A stretch of 64,000 bases of DNA from Falsiruegeria mediterranea M17 (GTDB lineage Bacteria > Pseudomonadota > Alphaproteobacteria > Rhodobacterales > Rhodobacteraceae): positions 62,001 through 126,000 of the forward strand of contig NZ_ONZG01000006.1 of the NCBI RefSeq assembly GCF_900302455.1, in the 5' to 3' direction. Shown here in pieces: positions 1 to 9,136 of this stretch (the first letter of the stretch is position 1; each line of letters starts with the position of its first letter). Made by a program: the position numbers and the translations under genes. The notes under the pieces are model-generated. The model saw only the letters and a program-made list of their open reading frames with translations. It was not told where the DNA came from and did no database searches.

Positions 1-2
1 AC

Positions 3-698
3 GGGGATGAGGTCGCGGCCATCATCGTCGAGCCCCTGCAACGGATTATTCCACCCGCACCCGGCTTTCTGCAGTTGCTGCGTGATGAGGCCGATAAATA
101 CGGCATTGTCCTGATCTTTGACGAAGTGGTGACGGGGTTCCGCTTTTCGTACGGCGGAGCGCAGGAGCTCTATGGCGTAACACCAGATGTGGCGACCCTG
201 GGTAAGGTTATCGGCGGTGGCTTCCCTCTGGCCGCAATCGCAGGTCGCGCCGACATCATGGCGCATTTCGACAAGGCAACTGTCGGGGCGGACAAATGGC
301 TGATGCAATTGGGCACGCTCTCGGGCAACCCTGTGGCGGCGGTTGCGGGTCTCAAAACGATGGAGGTGCTGCGCCGCGAAGGCGCGTATGATCAACTGCG
401 GGCAAATGGTCAGCGGTTGATGGACATGGCCGGTGCCGCGCTATCAGAGCAGGGCATCGCGCACCAGATTGTGGGCGATCCAACCCTGTTCGAGATTGTC
501 TTCACCGACACCCAGCCGCGTGACTATCGCGATGTGTTCAACGCGGACACGGCCAAAGGGGCCAAGTTCAACGCGGTCCTGATGCACGAAGGTATCTTCA
601 AGGCGCCGGGCAAGACCTACCCGTCTCTGGCCCTGACCGAAGCAGATTTTGAACTGACAGGACAAGCTTACAAAGTCGCAGCGGCGGCGTTGGCCTGA
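3..698 (+). CDS. Class III (PLP-dependent) aminotransferase, 5' end cut off by window edge
   Basis: The frame is open from the first bases of the window, so the N-terminal part, with the start codon, lies outside; the last 231 codons are present and end in TGA. The visible part carries the fold-type I motif LIFDEVVTGFR, whose Asp contacts the PLP ring nitrogen, and TLGKVIGGGFP, whose Lys should form the Schiff base. The small C-terminal domain follows. The closest family by eye is glutamate-1-semialdehyde 2,1-aminomutase-like aminotransferases, which include many amino-acid:2-oxoacid enzymes outside haem synthesis. The substrate cannot be read from this fragment and a hemL label would be premature. 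It is a cytosolic enzyme. The gene converges on the DUF1127 gene, with a perfect hairpin between the two stops. Confidence 0.88.
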   Translation, partial: GDEVAAIIVEPLQRIIPPAPGFLQLLRDEADKYGIVLIFDEVVTGFRFSYGGAQELYGVTPDVATLGKVIGGGFPLAAIAGRADIMAHFDKATVGADKWLMQLGTLSGNPVAAVAGLKTMEVLRREGAYDQLRANGQRLMDMAGAALSEQGIAHQIVGDPTLFEIVFTDTQPRDYRDVFNADTAKGAKFNAVLMHEGIFKAPGKTYPSLALTEADFELTGQAYKVAAAALA

Positions 699-706
699 TG
701 CTGGTT

Positions 707-726
707 CGGGGCCCGCAAGGGCCCCG
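707..726. terminator. Perfect hairpin between convergent genes
   Basis: CGGGGCCC (707-714), loop GCAA (715-718), GGGCCCCG (719-726): an 8-bp all-GC stem closed by a GNRA tetraloop. It lies between the aminotransferase stop and the stop of the opposing DUF1127 gene, and as a palindrome would fold in both transcripts. There is no T-tract on either side, so it may act as a 3'-end stabiliser or a factor-assisted terminator rather than a classical intrinsic one. Confidence 0.6.
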
Positions 727-731
727 ATCAA

Positions 732-950
732 TTACAGAACGTCAGCCATCACGTGGCGGATGATGTTCTCGCGCTTGACGCCACGAGCCTCTAGTTCGGC
801 GTCACTCAGGCAGGACAGATCCTGGATGCGACGCACTTTTGCGTTGGCTTCGCCGATCTGTGTCAGGGACTTGGCGATGCCCACAAAGATGTCGGCCATG
901 GCACCAAGGATCGAAGAAACGGTGTGCGAGCGTGCAACAGTAGCAGCCAT
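732..950 (-). CDS. DUF1127 family small protein
   Basis: A 72-residue basic protein ending in the DUF1127 signature (about residues 39-70): RRIQDLSCLSDAELEARGV followed by KRENI. This is a short helical domain common in alphaproteobacteria; some family members bind RNA or accompany stress-induced small RNAs (family knowledge). I chose the ATG at 950. The frame stays open 20 codons further upstream, but that part runs through the palindrome at 993-1010 and looks like leader sequence. The upstream region has the palindrome about 43 bp before the start, suggesting dedicated control. The role is unknown beyond family membership. Confidence 0.8.
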   Translation of the reverse strand: MAATVARSHTVSSILGAMADIFVGIAKSLTQIGEANAKVRRIQDLSCLSDAELEARGVKRENIIRHVMADVL

Positions 951-1269
951 TGTCTCAAATCTCTCAATATCGGTTTTGGTCGAACGTGAAATATGCTGCA
1001 GTTGCAGCATTGAGTAGAGGTGGGATGGGAATAGCCGATGTGCATGCTATGCAAGGGTGCATTTCTGGCGCATGTTTTTTGCGATGCAGGCGGCCAAGGA
1101 CCGGGGGGCCACATGCGGTGGAGTGGCCTGGCACCGGGGGCGCTTCATCGCCTGATCCGCGATGCCCGACCCGGTGCCTTGCCCCATGACGCCCCACCAA
1201 CGGGTCTTGCGTTTTGGCGCTCATCTTCGCAGGATGCACCCAAAGAAATGGGGCACAAGGATCTGAGCA
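951..1269. other. 319-bp non-coding gap between divergent genes
   Basis: This stretch separates the divergent DUF1127 and FkbM genes. Open frames on both strands have no plausible ribosome site or protein character. It holds the palindrome at 993-1010 and a modest hairpin at 1146-1164 (CATCGC/GCGATG, 7-nt loop). I see no RNA gene. Confidence 0.6.
993..1010. promoter_or_regulatory. 18-bp perfect palindrome upstream of DUF1127 gene (candidate operator)
   Basis: ATGCTGCA-GT-TGCAGCAT, two 8-bp arms around 2 bp, centred about 52 bp before the DUF1127 start codon. The position suits a regulator site overlapping or just upstream of the promoter. I do not recognise the regulator. Confidence 0.4.
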
Positions 1270-1962
1270 GTGACCGATACCCAAACCGTTGCCGCAGAAT
1301 GCCTGGGCGTCAAAGTGCCCATGACACGGTTTCTGCACGAGAAACGCATCGAGCGGATCAAGGCCGCCCGTTATGAAGGGCAAGAAATCGAAGGCTCGCT
1401 TCACGTCGTGACACCCGACGACACGGTCCTTGAGATCGGCGCGGGCATTGGCCTGGTGGGGGCTGTCATCGCCCACAACGCCAAGCCCAAGGCCATCCAT
1501 TCATTCGAGGCAAATCCAGAGCTCATCGACGCCATCAACGAGCTTTATGCGCTCAATGACCTGCAAGATCGCATCTCGGTCACCAACCAGGTGCTCATCA
1601 GCGCCCAGGAACGTCCGGAAACGTTGCAGTTTCACATCCGAACAAGCTATCTCGGGTCTTCGCTGCTGAATCCCGGCAACCGCCCATCCAATGTGGTGGA
1701 TGTGCCTACGGCCTCTTTTTCGGCGGTTTGCGATCAGATTCAGCCGACCGTACTGGTCATGGATATCGAAGGGGGCGAGCTGGACCTGTTGCGCCACGCA
1801 GACCTGTCTTGCTTTCGGGCCATCGTGCTGGAATTTCACCCCGAGGCTTACGACGTCGAAGGTATGCGCGAGTGTAAATCCATTCTGACCGATGCCGGAT
1901 TCGAGCGTGTCAGCGACAAGTCCACACGCACGGTCTGGACTTGTGTGCGACCCGCAAGCTGA
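1270..1962 (+). CDS. FkbM family SAM-dependent methyltransferase
   Basis: A 230-residue Rossmann-type methyltransferase. Motif I is VLEIGAGIGLVGAVIA (about residues 55-71), followed by SFEANP with the acidic residue expected to bind the SAM ribose. The family-specific block VLVMDIEGGELDLLRHAD (about 163-180) marks the FkbM domain. FkbM proteins O-methylate sugars, polyketides or other small molecules; the substrate here is unknown. The start is GTG at 1270, preceded by AAGG at 1257-1260. The gene is isolated, with no glycosylation genes next to it, so context gives no substrate. Confidence 0.85.
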   Translation: MTDTQTVAAECLGVKVPMTRFLHEKRIERIKAARYEGQEIEGSLHVVTPDDTVLEIGAGIGLVGAVIAHNAKPKAIHSFEANPELIDAINELYALNDLQDRISVTNQVLISAQERPETLQFHIRTSYLGSSLLNPGNRPSNVVDVPTASFSAVCDQIQPTVLVMDIEGGELDLLRHADLSCFRAIVLEFHPEAYDVEGMRECKSILTDAGFERVSDKSTRTVWTCVRPAS

Positions 1963-1965
1963 CGC

Positions 1966-2112
1966 CTAGTCGACCGGCGCAGGCTGATCGCCGAACCCAA
2001 ATTCAACCTTACGTCGCTTCGTCGAATTCTCCTTGATCTTGGGATCAGGGCGGACCACCCTCTGCTTGCGGAACAACGTTTCGCAACGTGAAATGACTGC
2101 CGAATCTGTCAT
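1966..2112 (-). CDS. Possible small hypothetical protein (48 aa)
   Basis: A short open frame opposing the FkbM gene, with stops 3 bp apart. The product is very basic in its middle (FRKQRVVRPDP then ENSTKRRKVEFGFGD) and has no signal peptide or membrane segment. No Shine-Dalgarno sequence precedes the ATG at 2112, and I do not recognise the family. It is listed because the basic, proline-containing composition resembles short conserved alphaproteobacterial proteins and nothing else explains this stretch. It may not be a gene. Confidence 0.25.
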   Translation of the reverse strand: MTDSAVISRCETLFRKQRVVRPDPKIKENSTKRRKVEFGFGDQPAPVD

Positions 2113-2226
2113 TGGGAGAGAACCCGCCAGCGGCAAGACCTGCCACAAGCGGTGACATGTTCGGCCCAGGGTATTGGCGCGCCGCATCTGTCCGGCGCGC
2201 AATCTGTCAAAGGGGAGTGGATGCCG

Positions 2227-4320
2227 ATGTCAGAGGCAATTGGGTATGAGCTGATCGGGGATATCGCGGTGCTGTCCGCGCAGAATCCGCCGGTGAATGC
2301 TTTGGGTTTGGACGTGCGTCAGGGACTGGTCGATGGCATGGCCCGGGCCGAGAATGATGGCGCCAAGGCGGTGCTGATCTATGGCGAAGGGCGCACTTAT
2401 TTTGCAGGTGCCGACATTCGTGAGTTTGGCAAGCCGCCGACCGGGCCGTTTCTGCCCGACGTTTGCACGCGCATCGAAGCGTCGCCGCTGATTGTAGTGT
2501 CTGCGTTGCATGGCACGGCCCTGGGGGGCGGGCTCGAAATTGCATTGGGTTCGCACTATCGCGTCGCGGTGCCCTCGGCACGTGTGGGCCTGCCCGAAGT
2601 TCTGATCGGCGTCATGCCGGGGGCGGGTGGCACACAGCGTCTGCCGCGTCTGATCGGTGTCGACGCCTCGGTGGACATCATCACCTCGGGCCGTCAGGTC
2701 GGAGCCAAAGAGGCCTTGGAGCTTGGCATTCTTGACCGTGTCGAAGACGGCGCGCCCCGCGACATCGGTCTGGCCTATGCGCGCGAGCTGATCGACAGTG
2801 GTGCACCTCGTCGCGCCATCAGCGAAATGGCAGCGCCCCAGGCCGTGGATTTCGACGCACTCTATGATGTGGTGCTGAAAAAGAGCCGGGGCATGATTGC
2901 GCCTGCAAAGGCTGTGCGCGGAGTTCAGGCCTGTTGCGAGCTGCCGTTTGACCAAGGGATGATCCGCGAACGCGAATTGTTCATGGAACTCATGGCATCG
3001 GACCAGCGCCAAGGCATGATTCACGCCTTCTTCTCCGAGCGCGCGGTCGGAAAACTGCCCGAGCTAAAGGGCGTCGAGCCGCGCGATCTGAACGCCATCG
3101 GCGTGATCGGGGGCGGCACCATGGGGGCAGGCATCGCTACGTCGGCGCTATTGTCGGGGCTGTCTGTCGTCATGCTGGAAATGTCGCCCGAGGCGGCAGA
3201 GGCGGCAAAAGGCCGGATCGAAGGCAACCTTGGTGGCGCGCTGAAGCGCGGCAAGTTGAGCCAGGCCCAGTTCGAAGACCTCACCACCAAAGCGCTGACG
3301 CTGTCGACGGACTATGCTGCCCTCGGCGATGTGGACCTGGTGATCGAGGCTGTTTTCGAAGACATGGAAGTCAAGAAAACGGTTTTCACGCAGCTAGATG
3401 CGGTGTGCAAGCCGGGCGCGGTGCTGGCGTCGAATACATCTTATCTCGACATCAATGAAATCGCGGCCAGTACCAACCGTCCGAGCGATGTGATTGGGCT
3501 GCATTTCTTCTCACCTGCGCATGTGATGAAACTGCTGGAAATCGTCGTGGCCGACAAAACGGCGCCGGACGTTGTTGCGACCGGCTTTGCGCTTGGCAAC
3601 CGGATGAAGAAAACGTCGGTGCGTGCCGGGGTTTGTGATGGCTTCATCGGCAACCGCATCCTGTCGACCTATCGCACCTGTGCCGATCATATGATCCTGG
3701 ACGGCGCGTCGCCTTATCAGATCGACAAGGCGCTGACGGATTTCGGCTTTGCCATGGGTCCCTTTGCCGTCGCCGATTTGGCGGGGCTCGACATCGGTTG
3801 GGCCGTGCGCAAGCGCAAGCGGGCCGAGGGGCTCGACCCGCGTGCACGCGACAGCTCTTATGCGGACAAGCTGTGCGAAGACGGGAACTTTGGACAGAAG
3901 ACCGGCAAAGGCTACTACGTCTACGAAGCAGGCAAGCGCGCTGGTGTTCCCAACCCCGATGTCATGCCCCTGATCGAGGCTGAACGCGCCGAGCAGGGCC
4001 TCACATCACGTGAGTTCGCCGACGACGAAATCGTGCGCCGCTACATGGCGGCCATGGTCAACGAGGCGGCCAAAGTGGTGGGCGAAGGCATCGCCCGTCG
4101 TCCGCTCGATGTGGATGTGACACTACTCTATGGCTACGGTTTCCCGCGCTATCGCGGCGGGCCGCTGAAATGGGCTGATATGGTCGGGCTGCCCGAGCTG
4201 CTGGCCGACATCAAGAAATGGGCTGAGGAAGACGACTATTTCTGGCAGCCTGCTCCCCTTCTGGAACAACTCGTGGCTGAGGGCCGCACCTTTGATGATT
4301 TGAACAAGGAATCTGCATGA
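2227..4320 (+). CDS. fadJ: Bifunctional enoyl-CoA hydratase / 3-hydroxyacyl-CoA dehydrogenase
   Basis: A 697-residue multifunctional beta-oxidation protein that hydrates 2-enoyl-CoA and oxidises the 3-hydroxyacyl-CoA with NAD+. The N-terminal crotonase domain (about 1-190) shows ADIREFG, the oxyanion-hole stretch [11 protein letters not shown] and [18 protein letters not shown]. The NAD-binding domain begins at [13 protein letters not shown] (about 291), and HFFSPAHVM (about 425) holds the dehydrogenase His. The C-terminal dehydrogenase domains run to the end. AGGGGAG at 2211-2217 lies 9 nt before the ATG at 2227, so I prefer it to the ATG at 2221. The stop overlaps the thiolase start. FadJ/PimF-type length and order fit; the chain-length preference is not visible. 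Confidence 0.92.
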   Translation: MSEAIGYELIGDIAVLSAQNPPVNALGLDVRQGLVDGMARAENDGAKAVLIYGEGRTYFAGADIREFGKPPTGPFLPDVCTRIEASPLIVVSALHGTALGGGLEIALGSHYRVAVPSARVGLPEVLIGVMPGAGGTQRLPRLIGVDASVDIITSGRQVGAKEALELGILDRVEDGAPRDIGLAYARELIDSGAPRRAISEMAAPQAVDFDALYDVVLKKSRGMIAPAKAVRGVQACCELPFDQGMIRERELFMELMASDQRQGMIHAFFSERAVGKLPELKGVEPRDLNAIGVIGGGTMGAGIATSALLSGLSVVMLEMSPEAAEAAKGRIEGNLGGALKRGKLSQAQFEDLTTKALTLSTDYAALGDVDLVIEAVFEDMEVKKTVFTQLDAVCKPGAVLASNTSYLDINEIAASTNRPSDVIGLHFFSPAHVMKLLEIVVADKTAPDVVATGFALGNRMKKTSVRAGVCDGFIGNRILSTYRTCADHMILDGASPYQIDKALTDFGFAMGPFAVADLAGLDIGWAVRKRKRAEGLDPRARDSSYADKLCEDGNFGQKTGKGYYVYEAGKRAGVPNPDVMPLIEAERAEQGLTSREFADDEIVRRYMAAMVNEAAKVVGEGIARRPLDVDVTLLYGYGFPRYRGGPLKWADMVGLPELLADIKKWAEEDDYFWQPAPLLEQLVAEGRTFDDLNKESA

Positions 4321-5495
4321 TGAAACAGGCCGTAATCGTATCGACAGCCCGCACCGGGTTGGCAAAATCATTCCGCGGGTCGTTCAACATGACCCATGGC
4401 GCAAGCATGGGGGGGCACGCGGTTCAGGCCGCCGTCGAGCGTGCGGGCCTTCAGGGCTCGGACATCGAGGATTGCGTGATTGGCTGTGGCCTGCCCGAGG
4501 GGGAAACCGGCGGTAACATCGGCCGCCAGATCGCGATCCGTGCTGGCTTGCCGGTGACCGCATCGGGCATGACCGTGAACCGCTTTTGCTCGTCGGGCTT
4601 GCAGGCCATTGCGCAGGCCGCCAACGCGATCACGCAAGAGGGCGCGGGCCCGATGGTTGCAGGTGGTGTTGAAAGCATCTCGCTGGTGCAGTCGAAAATG
4701 CGCCCCGCACCCGATCCGTGGATCCTGGAACACAAGCCCGCCATCTATATGACCATGATCGAGACGGCAGACATCGTGGCCGAACGGTATGGTCTGAGCC
4801 GCGAGTATCAGGACGAATACTCGCTGCGCAGCCAGCAGCGGATTGCAGCGGCACAGGAGGCAGGTAAGTTTGCCGACGAGATCGTGCCGATGACCACGAC
4901 GATGGCGGTCAAAGACAGGGAAACCGGTGAGATCTCGCAGAAAGAAGTCGTTGTGGACCGCGACGAATGCAATCGTCCAGGCACAACGATGGAAGGGTTG
5001 GCAGGTCTTGATCCTGTGCGTGGCCCCGGCAATGCGATCACGGCAGGCAATGCCTCGCAGCTGAGCGATGGTGCGGCCGCGGTTGTGCTGATGGAGGCGG
5101 CAGAGGCCGAAAAGCGTGGGCTTGAACCCCTGGGCGCGTTCAAGGGCTTTGCTGTCGCTGGCTGTGAGCCGGACGAAATGGGCATCGGCCCCGTCTTTGC
5201 CGTGCCGCGTCTGCTGGAACGTCATGGGCTGAAGGTCGATGACATCGACCTGTGGGAGCTGAACGAGGCCTTTGCGAGTCAGTGCCTCTATTCCCGTGAC
5301 CGCTTAGGGATCGACCCGGAGAAATACAACGTCAACGGCGGCTCGATCGCAATCGGTCATCCCTTTGGCATGACCGGTGCGCGGATGACGGGCCACCTGA
5401 TGCTGGAAGGCAAGCGTCGCGGCGCGAAGCTGGGCGTAGTGACCATGTGCATCGGCGGCGGCATGGGCGCAGCTGGCCTGTTCGAAATTTACTGA
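4317..5495 (+). CDS. fadA: Acetyl-CoA C-acyltransferase (thiolase)
   Basis: A 392-residue thiolase that cleaves 3-ketoacyl-CoA with CoA, the last step of each beta-oxidation round. Catalytic residues are visible: Cys91 in VNRFCSSG, His near 349 in IAIGHPFG, and Cys near 378 in MCIGGGMG. Length is normal for the family. The ATG overlaps the preceding stop (ATGA), so it is translationally coupled to the FadJ-type gene and the pair should form the usual hydratase/dehydrogenase-thiolase partnership. In a pim-like reading this is the PimB equivalent. Two strong hairpins follow the stop before the next operon gene. Confidence 0.92.
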   Translation: MMKQAVIVSTARTGLAKSFRGSFNMTHGASMGGHAVQAAVERAGLQGSDIEDCVIGCGLPEGETGGNIGRQIAIRAGLPVTASGMTVNRFCSSGLQAIAQAANAITQEGAGPMVAGGVESISLVQSKMRPAPDPWILEHKPAIYMTMIETADIVAERYGLSREYQDEYSLRSQQRIAAAQEAGKFADEIVPMTTTMAVKDRETGEISQKEVVVDRDECNRPGTTMEGLAGLDPVRGPGNAITAGNASQLSDGAAAVVLMEAAEAEKRGLEPLGAFKGFAVAGCEPDEMGIGPVFAVPRLLERHGLKVDDIDLWELNEAFASQCLYSRDRLGIDPEKYNVNGGSIAIGHPFGMTGARMTGHLMLEGKRRGAKLGVVTMCIGGGMGAAGLFEIY

Positions 5496-5504
5496 TCGGT
5501 GGGG

Positions 5505-5560
5505 CCTTTGTCCGGGCCATCGAGGCCCGGACAAAGGCGGCCCGGCACGGGGTGCCGGGC
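5505..5560 (+). terminator. Two tandem perfect hairpins inside the beta-oxidation operon
   Basis: The first hairpin is CCTTTGTCCGGGCC (5505-5518), loop ATCGA, then its exact complement (5524-5537): 14 bp without mismatch. The second is GCCCGGCA (5540-5547), loop CGGGG, TGCCGGGC (5553-5560). There is no U-tract, and the next gene starts 40 bp on. They could attenuate or protect the upstream fadJ-fadA message. Confidence 0.5.
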
Positions 5561-5600
5561 GGTGCGCTTCGCCGCAGGTGTTGAGGGAGAAGGATCAGGT

Positions 5601-6791
5601 ATGGATCTGAGTTACACGCAAGAGGAGCTGGCGTTTCGCGACGAAGTGCGGACGTTTCTGGAGGAAAAGCTGCCCAAGGACATGTCGGACAAGATCCGGC
5701 GCGGGGAACATATCGGCAAGGAAGGCCACGAACTGTGGCATTCCATCCTGAACGAAAAGGGCTGGTTGTCTTATGGCTGGCCCAAAGAGTTTGGTGGTGC
5801 TGAGTGGAATGCTGTTCAACGCCATATCTTTGAGGATGAATGCGCGGCTGCTTATGCGCCCCGCATTGTGCCGTTTGGTCTGTCGATGTTGGCGCCGGTG
5901 CTGCAAAAGTTCGGATCCAAGGCACAGCAGGATCACTACCTGCCCCGCATCCTGGATGGTACCAATTGGTGGTGTCAGGGTTATTCCGAGCCCGGTGCCG
6001 GATCGGATTTGGCCTCGCTCAAGACCCGCGCTGTGCGCGATGGTGACCACTATGTGGTCAACGGGCAAAAGACCTGGACCACCTTGGGCCAATACGCGGA
6101 TTGGATTTTCTGCCTGGTGCGCACCGATCCGGATGCCAAACAGCAGGAGGGCATCTCGTTCCTGCTCATTGACATGAACACACCCGGGATCGACGTGCGG
6201 CCCATCATATTGCTCGATGGCACGCCCGAAGTGAACGAGGTGTTTTTCGACAACGTTCGCGTGCCGGTGGAAAACCTGGTTGGCGAAGAAAACAAGGGCT
6301 GGACCTATGCCAAGTATCTGCTGACCCACGAACGCACCGGTATTGCGGGCGTTGGGTTCAGCCGCGCGGGCCTGGATGCGGTCAAGCGAGTGGCGCGCCA
6401 AGAGAGCGCCAACGGCCGTCCGCTGATCGAGAACCCGCACTTTGCCGCCCGATTGGCGCAGGTCGAGATTGACCTGATGGCCATGTCCACCACCAACCTG
6501 CGCATCATCAGCCAAGCCACAGCCGGACAGGCACCGGGGGTCGAAAGCTCGATGCTCAAGGTCAAAGGCACGATCATCCGGCAAGAGATCAACGATCTGG
6601 CCCGCCGCGCGGTTGGGCCTTATGCGATGCCATTTGCCTCGGAGGCGGTCGAAGGGGACAACGACCCCATCGGGCCGGATTATGCCGGGCCTGTTGCAGC
6701 GCAGTATTTCAACAACCGCAAACTGTCGATCTTTGGCGGATCGAACGAGATCCAGCGCGGGATCATCGCCAAGGTCAAGATGGGGGGCTGA
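5601..6791 (+). CDS. Acyl-CoA dehydrogenase, PimC-like (large subunit type)
   Basis: A 396-residue FAD flavoprotein that makes 2-enoyl-CoA. The N-terminus MDLSYTQEELAFRDEVRTF is typical of the family. The FAD/acyl stretch GYSEPGAGSDLASLKT lies near residue 130, and SIFGGSNEIQRG near the C-terminus. The usual catalytic Glu of the YEGT-type C-terminal motif is replaced by Gly, as in many long or branched-substrate members that place the base elsewhere. Start is ATG 5601 with GGGAGAAGGA just upstream; the frame extends further but through the hairpins. It is followed at 5 bp by a second, smaller acyl-CoA dehydrogenase, and the pair matches the pimCD pattern of heterodimeric enzymes acting on dicarboxyl-CoA. 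Substrate remains inference. Confidence 0.87.
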   Translation: MDLSYTQEELAFRDEVRTFLEEKLPKDMSDKIRRGEHIGKEGHELWHSILNEKGWLSYGWPKEFGGAEWNAVQRHIFEDECAAAYAPRIVPFGLSMLAPVLQKFGSKAQQDHYLPRILDGTNWWCQGYSEPGAGSDLASLKTRAVRDGDHYVVNGQKTWTTLGQYADWIFCLVRTDPDAKQQEGISFLLIDMNTPGIDVRPIILLDGTPEVNEVFFDNVRVPVENLVGEENKGWTYAKYLLTHERTGIAGVGFSRAGLDAVKRVARQESANGRPLIENPHFAARLAQVEIDLMAMSTTNLRIISQATAGQAPGVESSMLKVKGTIIRQEINDLARRAVGPYAMPFASEAVEGDNDPIGPDYAGPVAAQYFNNRKLSIFGGSNEIQRGIIAKVKMGG

Positions 6792-6796
6792 GGAAC

Positions 6797-7924
6797 ATGG
6801 ATTTCAATCTGACCGAAGAGCGGCAAATGCTGCAGGACACGCTGCGGCGCTTTCTGTCCGAACGCTATACTACAACCGAGCGCAACGCGATCATCGACAG
6901 CGACACGGGGCTGAGCACCGAGATCTGGGGCGAGTTGGCCGAGCTGGGTGTGATTGGTGCCTTGTTTACCGAAGATCAGGGCGGCTTTGGCGGCGCGGGA
7001 TTTGACATTTCGACCGTGTTCGAGGAGCTGGGGCGCGCTGGTGTGGTCGAGCCGTTTTTGGATACTGCCATTTTGGGCGGCGGCCTGATTGCTGCGCTTG
7101 GCAATGATGCGCAGCAGGGCTTTGTCGAAGACGTGATCGGCGGTAGTTTGCATTTGGCCTTGGCGCATGGCGAACCTGCCAGCCGCTATGATCTGAGCCG
7201 GGTGGAAACCACGGCCAAGGCCGATGGCGATGATATCGTGATCGAAGGCCGCAAGGCGGTTGTGATCAATGCTGAGGCTGCCGGGTATTTGATCGTTTCG
7301 GCACGCGAAGGTGGAGGGCCGTTCAGCCTGGATGGGATTTCCCTGTTCCTTGTGCCTGCGGAGGCCTCTGGCCTGACCATGCAGGGCTACCCGATGATGA
7401 GCGGTGGCCGGGCGGCCGAGGTGACACTGGACAATGTACGCGTATCAGCTTCGGCCCGGCTTGGCGCCGAGGGGGCCGGTTTCCAGGCGCTCACGGATGT
7501 TGTTGCGCGGGCAAATGTCGCGCTTGCGGCCGAGGCCATGGGGGCGATGGAAAGCGCCACGGAACTCACCCGCGAATACCTGATGACCCGCAAGCAGTTC
7601 GGGCGCCCCATCGGAACGTTCCAGGCGCTGGCGCATCGCTTCTCGGATCTGCTGATCGAGTTGGAGCAGGCCCGGTCTGCTGTAACCAATGCCGCTGGCC
7701 ATCTGGACAGTGATGATCGCGATCGTCAGATCGCCGCAGCGCGCAACCTGATCGCGCGTACTGGCCGCCTGGTGGCCGAAGAGGCGATCCAGATGCACGG
7801 CGGTATTGCCATGACGCAAGAATACGAGCTTGCCCATATTGCCAAGCGGATCGTCATGACCGACCATCGATTCGGCGATGCAGACTATCATCTGGAGCGA
7901 TTTATTGGACTCAGCGCAGCCTAG
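6797..7924 (+). CDS. Acyl-CoA dehydrogenase, PimD-like (small subunit type)
   Basis: A 375-residue acyl-CoA dehydrogenase fold protein, divergent from its neighbour. The N-terminal helical domain starts MDFNLTEERQMLQDTLRRF; the C-terminal FAD/dimer helices contain ARTGRLVAEEAIQMHGG and GIAMTQEYELAHIAKR. The YSEPG-type loop of the large partner is not conserved (AHGEPASRYD instead), which fits a subunit of a heteromeric enzyme rather than a stand-alone dehydrogenase. Spacing of 5 bp to the upstream gene implies co-expression. Its last codons contain the ribosome site (GGAG, 7894-7897) for the next gene, which starts inside this one. Confidence 0.85.
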   Translation: MDFNLTEERQMLQDTLRRFLSERYTTTERNAIIDSDTGLSTEIWGELAELGVIGALFTEDQGGFGGAGFDISTVFEELGRAGVVEPFLDTAILGGGLIAALGNDAQQGFVEDVIGGSLHLALAHGEPASRYDLSRVETTAKADGDDIVIEGRKAVVINAEAAGYLIVSAREGGGPFSLDGISLFLVPAEASGLTMQGYPMMSGGRAAEVTLDNVRVSASARLGAEGAGFQALTDVVARANVALAAEAMGAMESATELTREYLMTRKQFGRPIGTFQALAHRFSDLLIELEQARSAVTNAAGHLDSDDRDRQIAAARNLIARTGRLVAEEAIQMHGGIAMTQEYELAHIAKRIVMTDHRFGDADYHLERFIGLSAA

Positions 7925-8339
7925 CCCTCCTGCTTCGTGGACACGTCAGAAATCCGGTTGTCAGACGATGACCGGATACGAGATCGACCACAGCCGCACG
8001 GGCATAAGCCGGGCCTGTTATCTGGATATCGGGCCCGAGCATCTGAACTATCACGGCATCCTGCATGGCGGGTTGGTGTCGATGCTGCTGGACGTTGCAT
8101 GCGGCCAAACAGCTTCAGCCATGTTCTGCCGCGAAGACCCTGCTCCCGTCGTGACGGTTGCGCTGAATGTGCAGTTTGTTTCTGCAGGTCGCAGTGGCCG
8201 CGTGACAGCCGTGGGACAGCCCGCTGGCAACGGGCGGTCGATGGCTTACGTGTCCGGAGAGCTTCGCAATGAGGACGGGGAGTTGCTGGCCATGGCGCAG
8301 GGTACGTTCAAACGCAGCAACAAAAAGGCCGATCCATGA
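7905..8339 (+). CDS. PaaI/hotdog-fold acyl-CoA thioesterase
   Basis: A 144-residue hotdog-fold thioesterase. The family motif HGILHGGLVSMLLDVACG (from about residue 47) carries the helix that positions the active-site acid, and the strand TVALNVQFVSAG follows. It would hydrolyse an acyl-CoA intermediate of the operon, releasing CoA when the pathway stalls. I chose TTG 7905 because GGAG lies 7 nt upstream and family members carry about 20-25 residues before the GYEI segment; the ATG at 7968 would drop these. The gene overlaps the upstream dehydrogenase by 20 bp, and its stop overlaps the next start (ATGA). Confidence 0.8.
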   Translation: MDSAQPSPPASWTRQKSGCQTMTGYEIDHSRTGISRACYLDIGPEHLNYHGILHGGLVSMLLDVACGQTASAMFCREDPAPVVTVALNVQFVSAGRSGRVTAVGQPAGNGRSMAYVSGELRNEDGELLAMAQGTFKRSNKKADP

Positions 8340-9106
8340 GCCTCGCTTGGATCGAGGATCAGGGCGATCGGCTGGTTGTGGTCAACGGCAACACCGCAAA
8401 ACGCGGGGCGCTGACACCTGAGCTCTATGATGCCATCCGGGCAGCAGTTGATCAGGCCCAGGATGTGCGTGTTCGGGCCATTGTGCTGACCAGCGCGGGG
8501 CCGTTCTTTTGCGCCGGTGGCGATCTGAATGTGCTGATCGAAAGACGCAAACTGCCCGAGGACGAGCGGCGCGCCCGCGTCGACTTGCTCCACGATGTTA
8601 TTCGCGCAGTGCGCGGTAGCCCGGTGCCGGTGATTGCGGCCGTCGAAGGCGGAGCCGCAGGCGCGGGTCTGTCTCTGGCCTTGGCCTGCGATCTGATCGT
8701 AGCAGCAGAGGGCGCCAAGTTCACCGCCGCCTATGTGAAGGCCGGGTTGGTTCCCGATGGCGGCCTGACCTCAGCACTGGCGCGGATGTTGCCGCGACCT
8801 TTGGCGACCGAGATGTGCCTGCTCGCCCGACCGGTTGAGGCGGCGCGCATGGCGGCCCTTGGCGTTGTCGCGGAGCTCGTTGAACCGGGTGAAACCCTGG
8901 CGGCGGCGCAGGAATTGGCGGATGCATTGGCCCAAGGGCCGCGCGAGGCGCAGAGAGTGATCCGTGCGCTTGTGGGGCAGGCCTATGAACAACTCGAGGC
9001 CGCACAGCTGGATGCAGAACGCAACGCCATGGCACAGGCCGTGGCAGGAGACGAGGCGGGCGAGGGGATCTCGGCCTTTCTGGACAAGCGCAAACCACGG
9101 TTCTAG
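8336..9106 (+). CDS. Enoyl-CoA hydratase/isomerase family protein
   Basis: A 256-residue stand-alone crotonase. FFCAGGDLNVL (about 57-67) and EGGAAGAGLSLALACDLIVA (about 103) form the CoA-binding and oxyanion-hole elements, and AAYVKAGLVPDGGLTSALAR follows. The second crotonase glutamate position is occupied by Asp (VPDGG), which also occurs in isomerase-type and ring-opening crotonases, so the activity could be hydratase or isomerase. It is coupled to the thioesterase by an ATGA overlap. Because the operon already has a FadJ-type hydratase, this copy probably handles a special substrate step such as a shifted double bond or a branched acid; that is inference. Confidence 0.85.
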   Translation: MSLAWIEDQGDRLVVVNGNTAKRGALTPELYDAIRAAVDQAQDVRVRAIVLTSAGPFFCAGGDLNVLIERRKLPEDERRARVDLLHDVIRAVRGSPVPVIAAVEGGAAGAGLSLALACDLIVAAEGAKFTAAYVKAGLVPDGGLTSALARMLPRPLATEMCLLARPVEAARMAALGVVAELVEPGETLAAAQELADALAQGPREAQRVIRALVGQAYEQLEAAQLDAERNAMAQAVAGDEAGEGISAFLDKRKPRF

Positions 9107-9136
9107 CGCATCGCTTGGACGACAGGGGAGGGTCGC

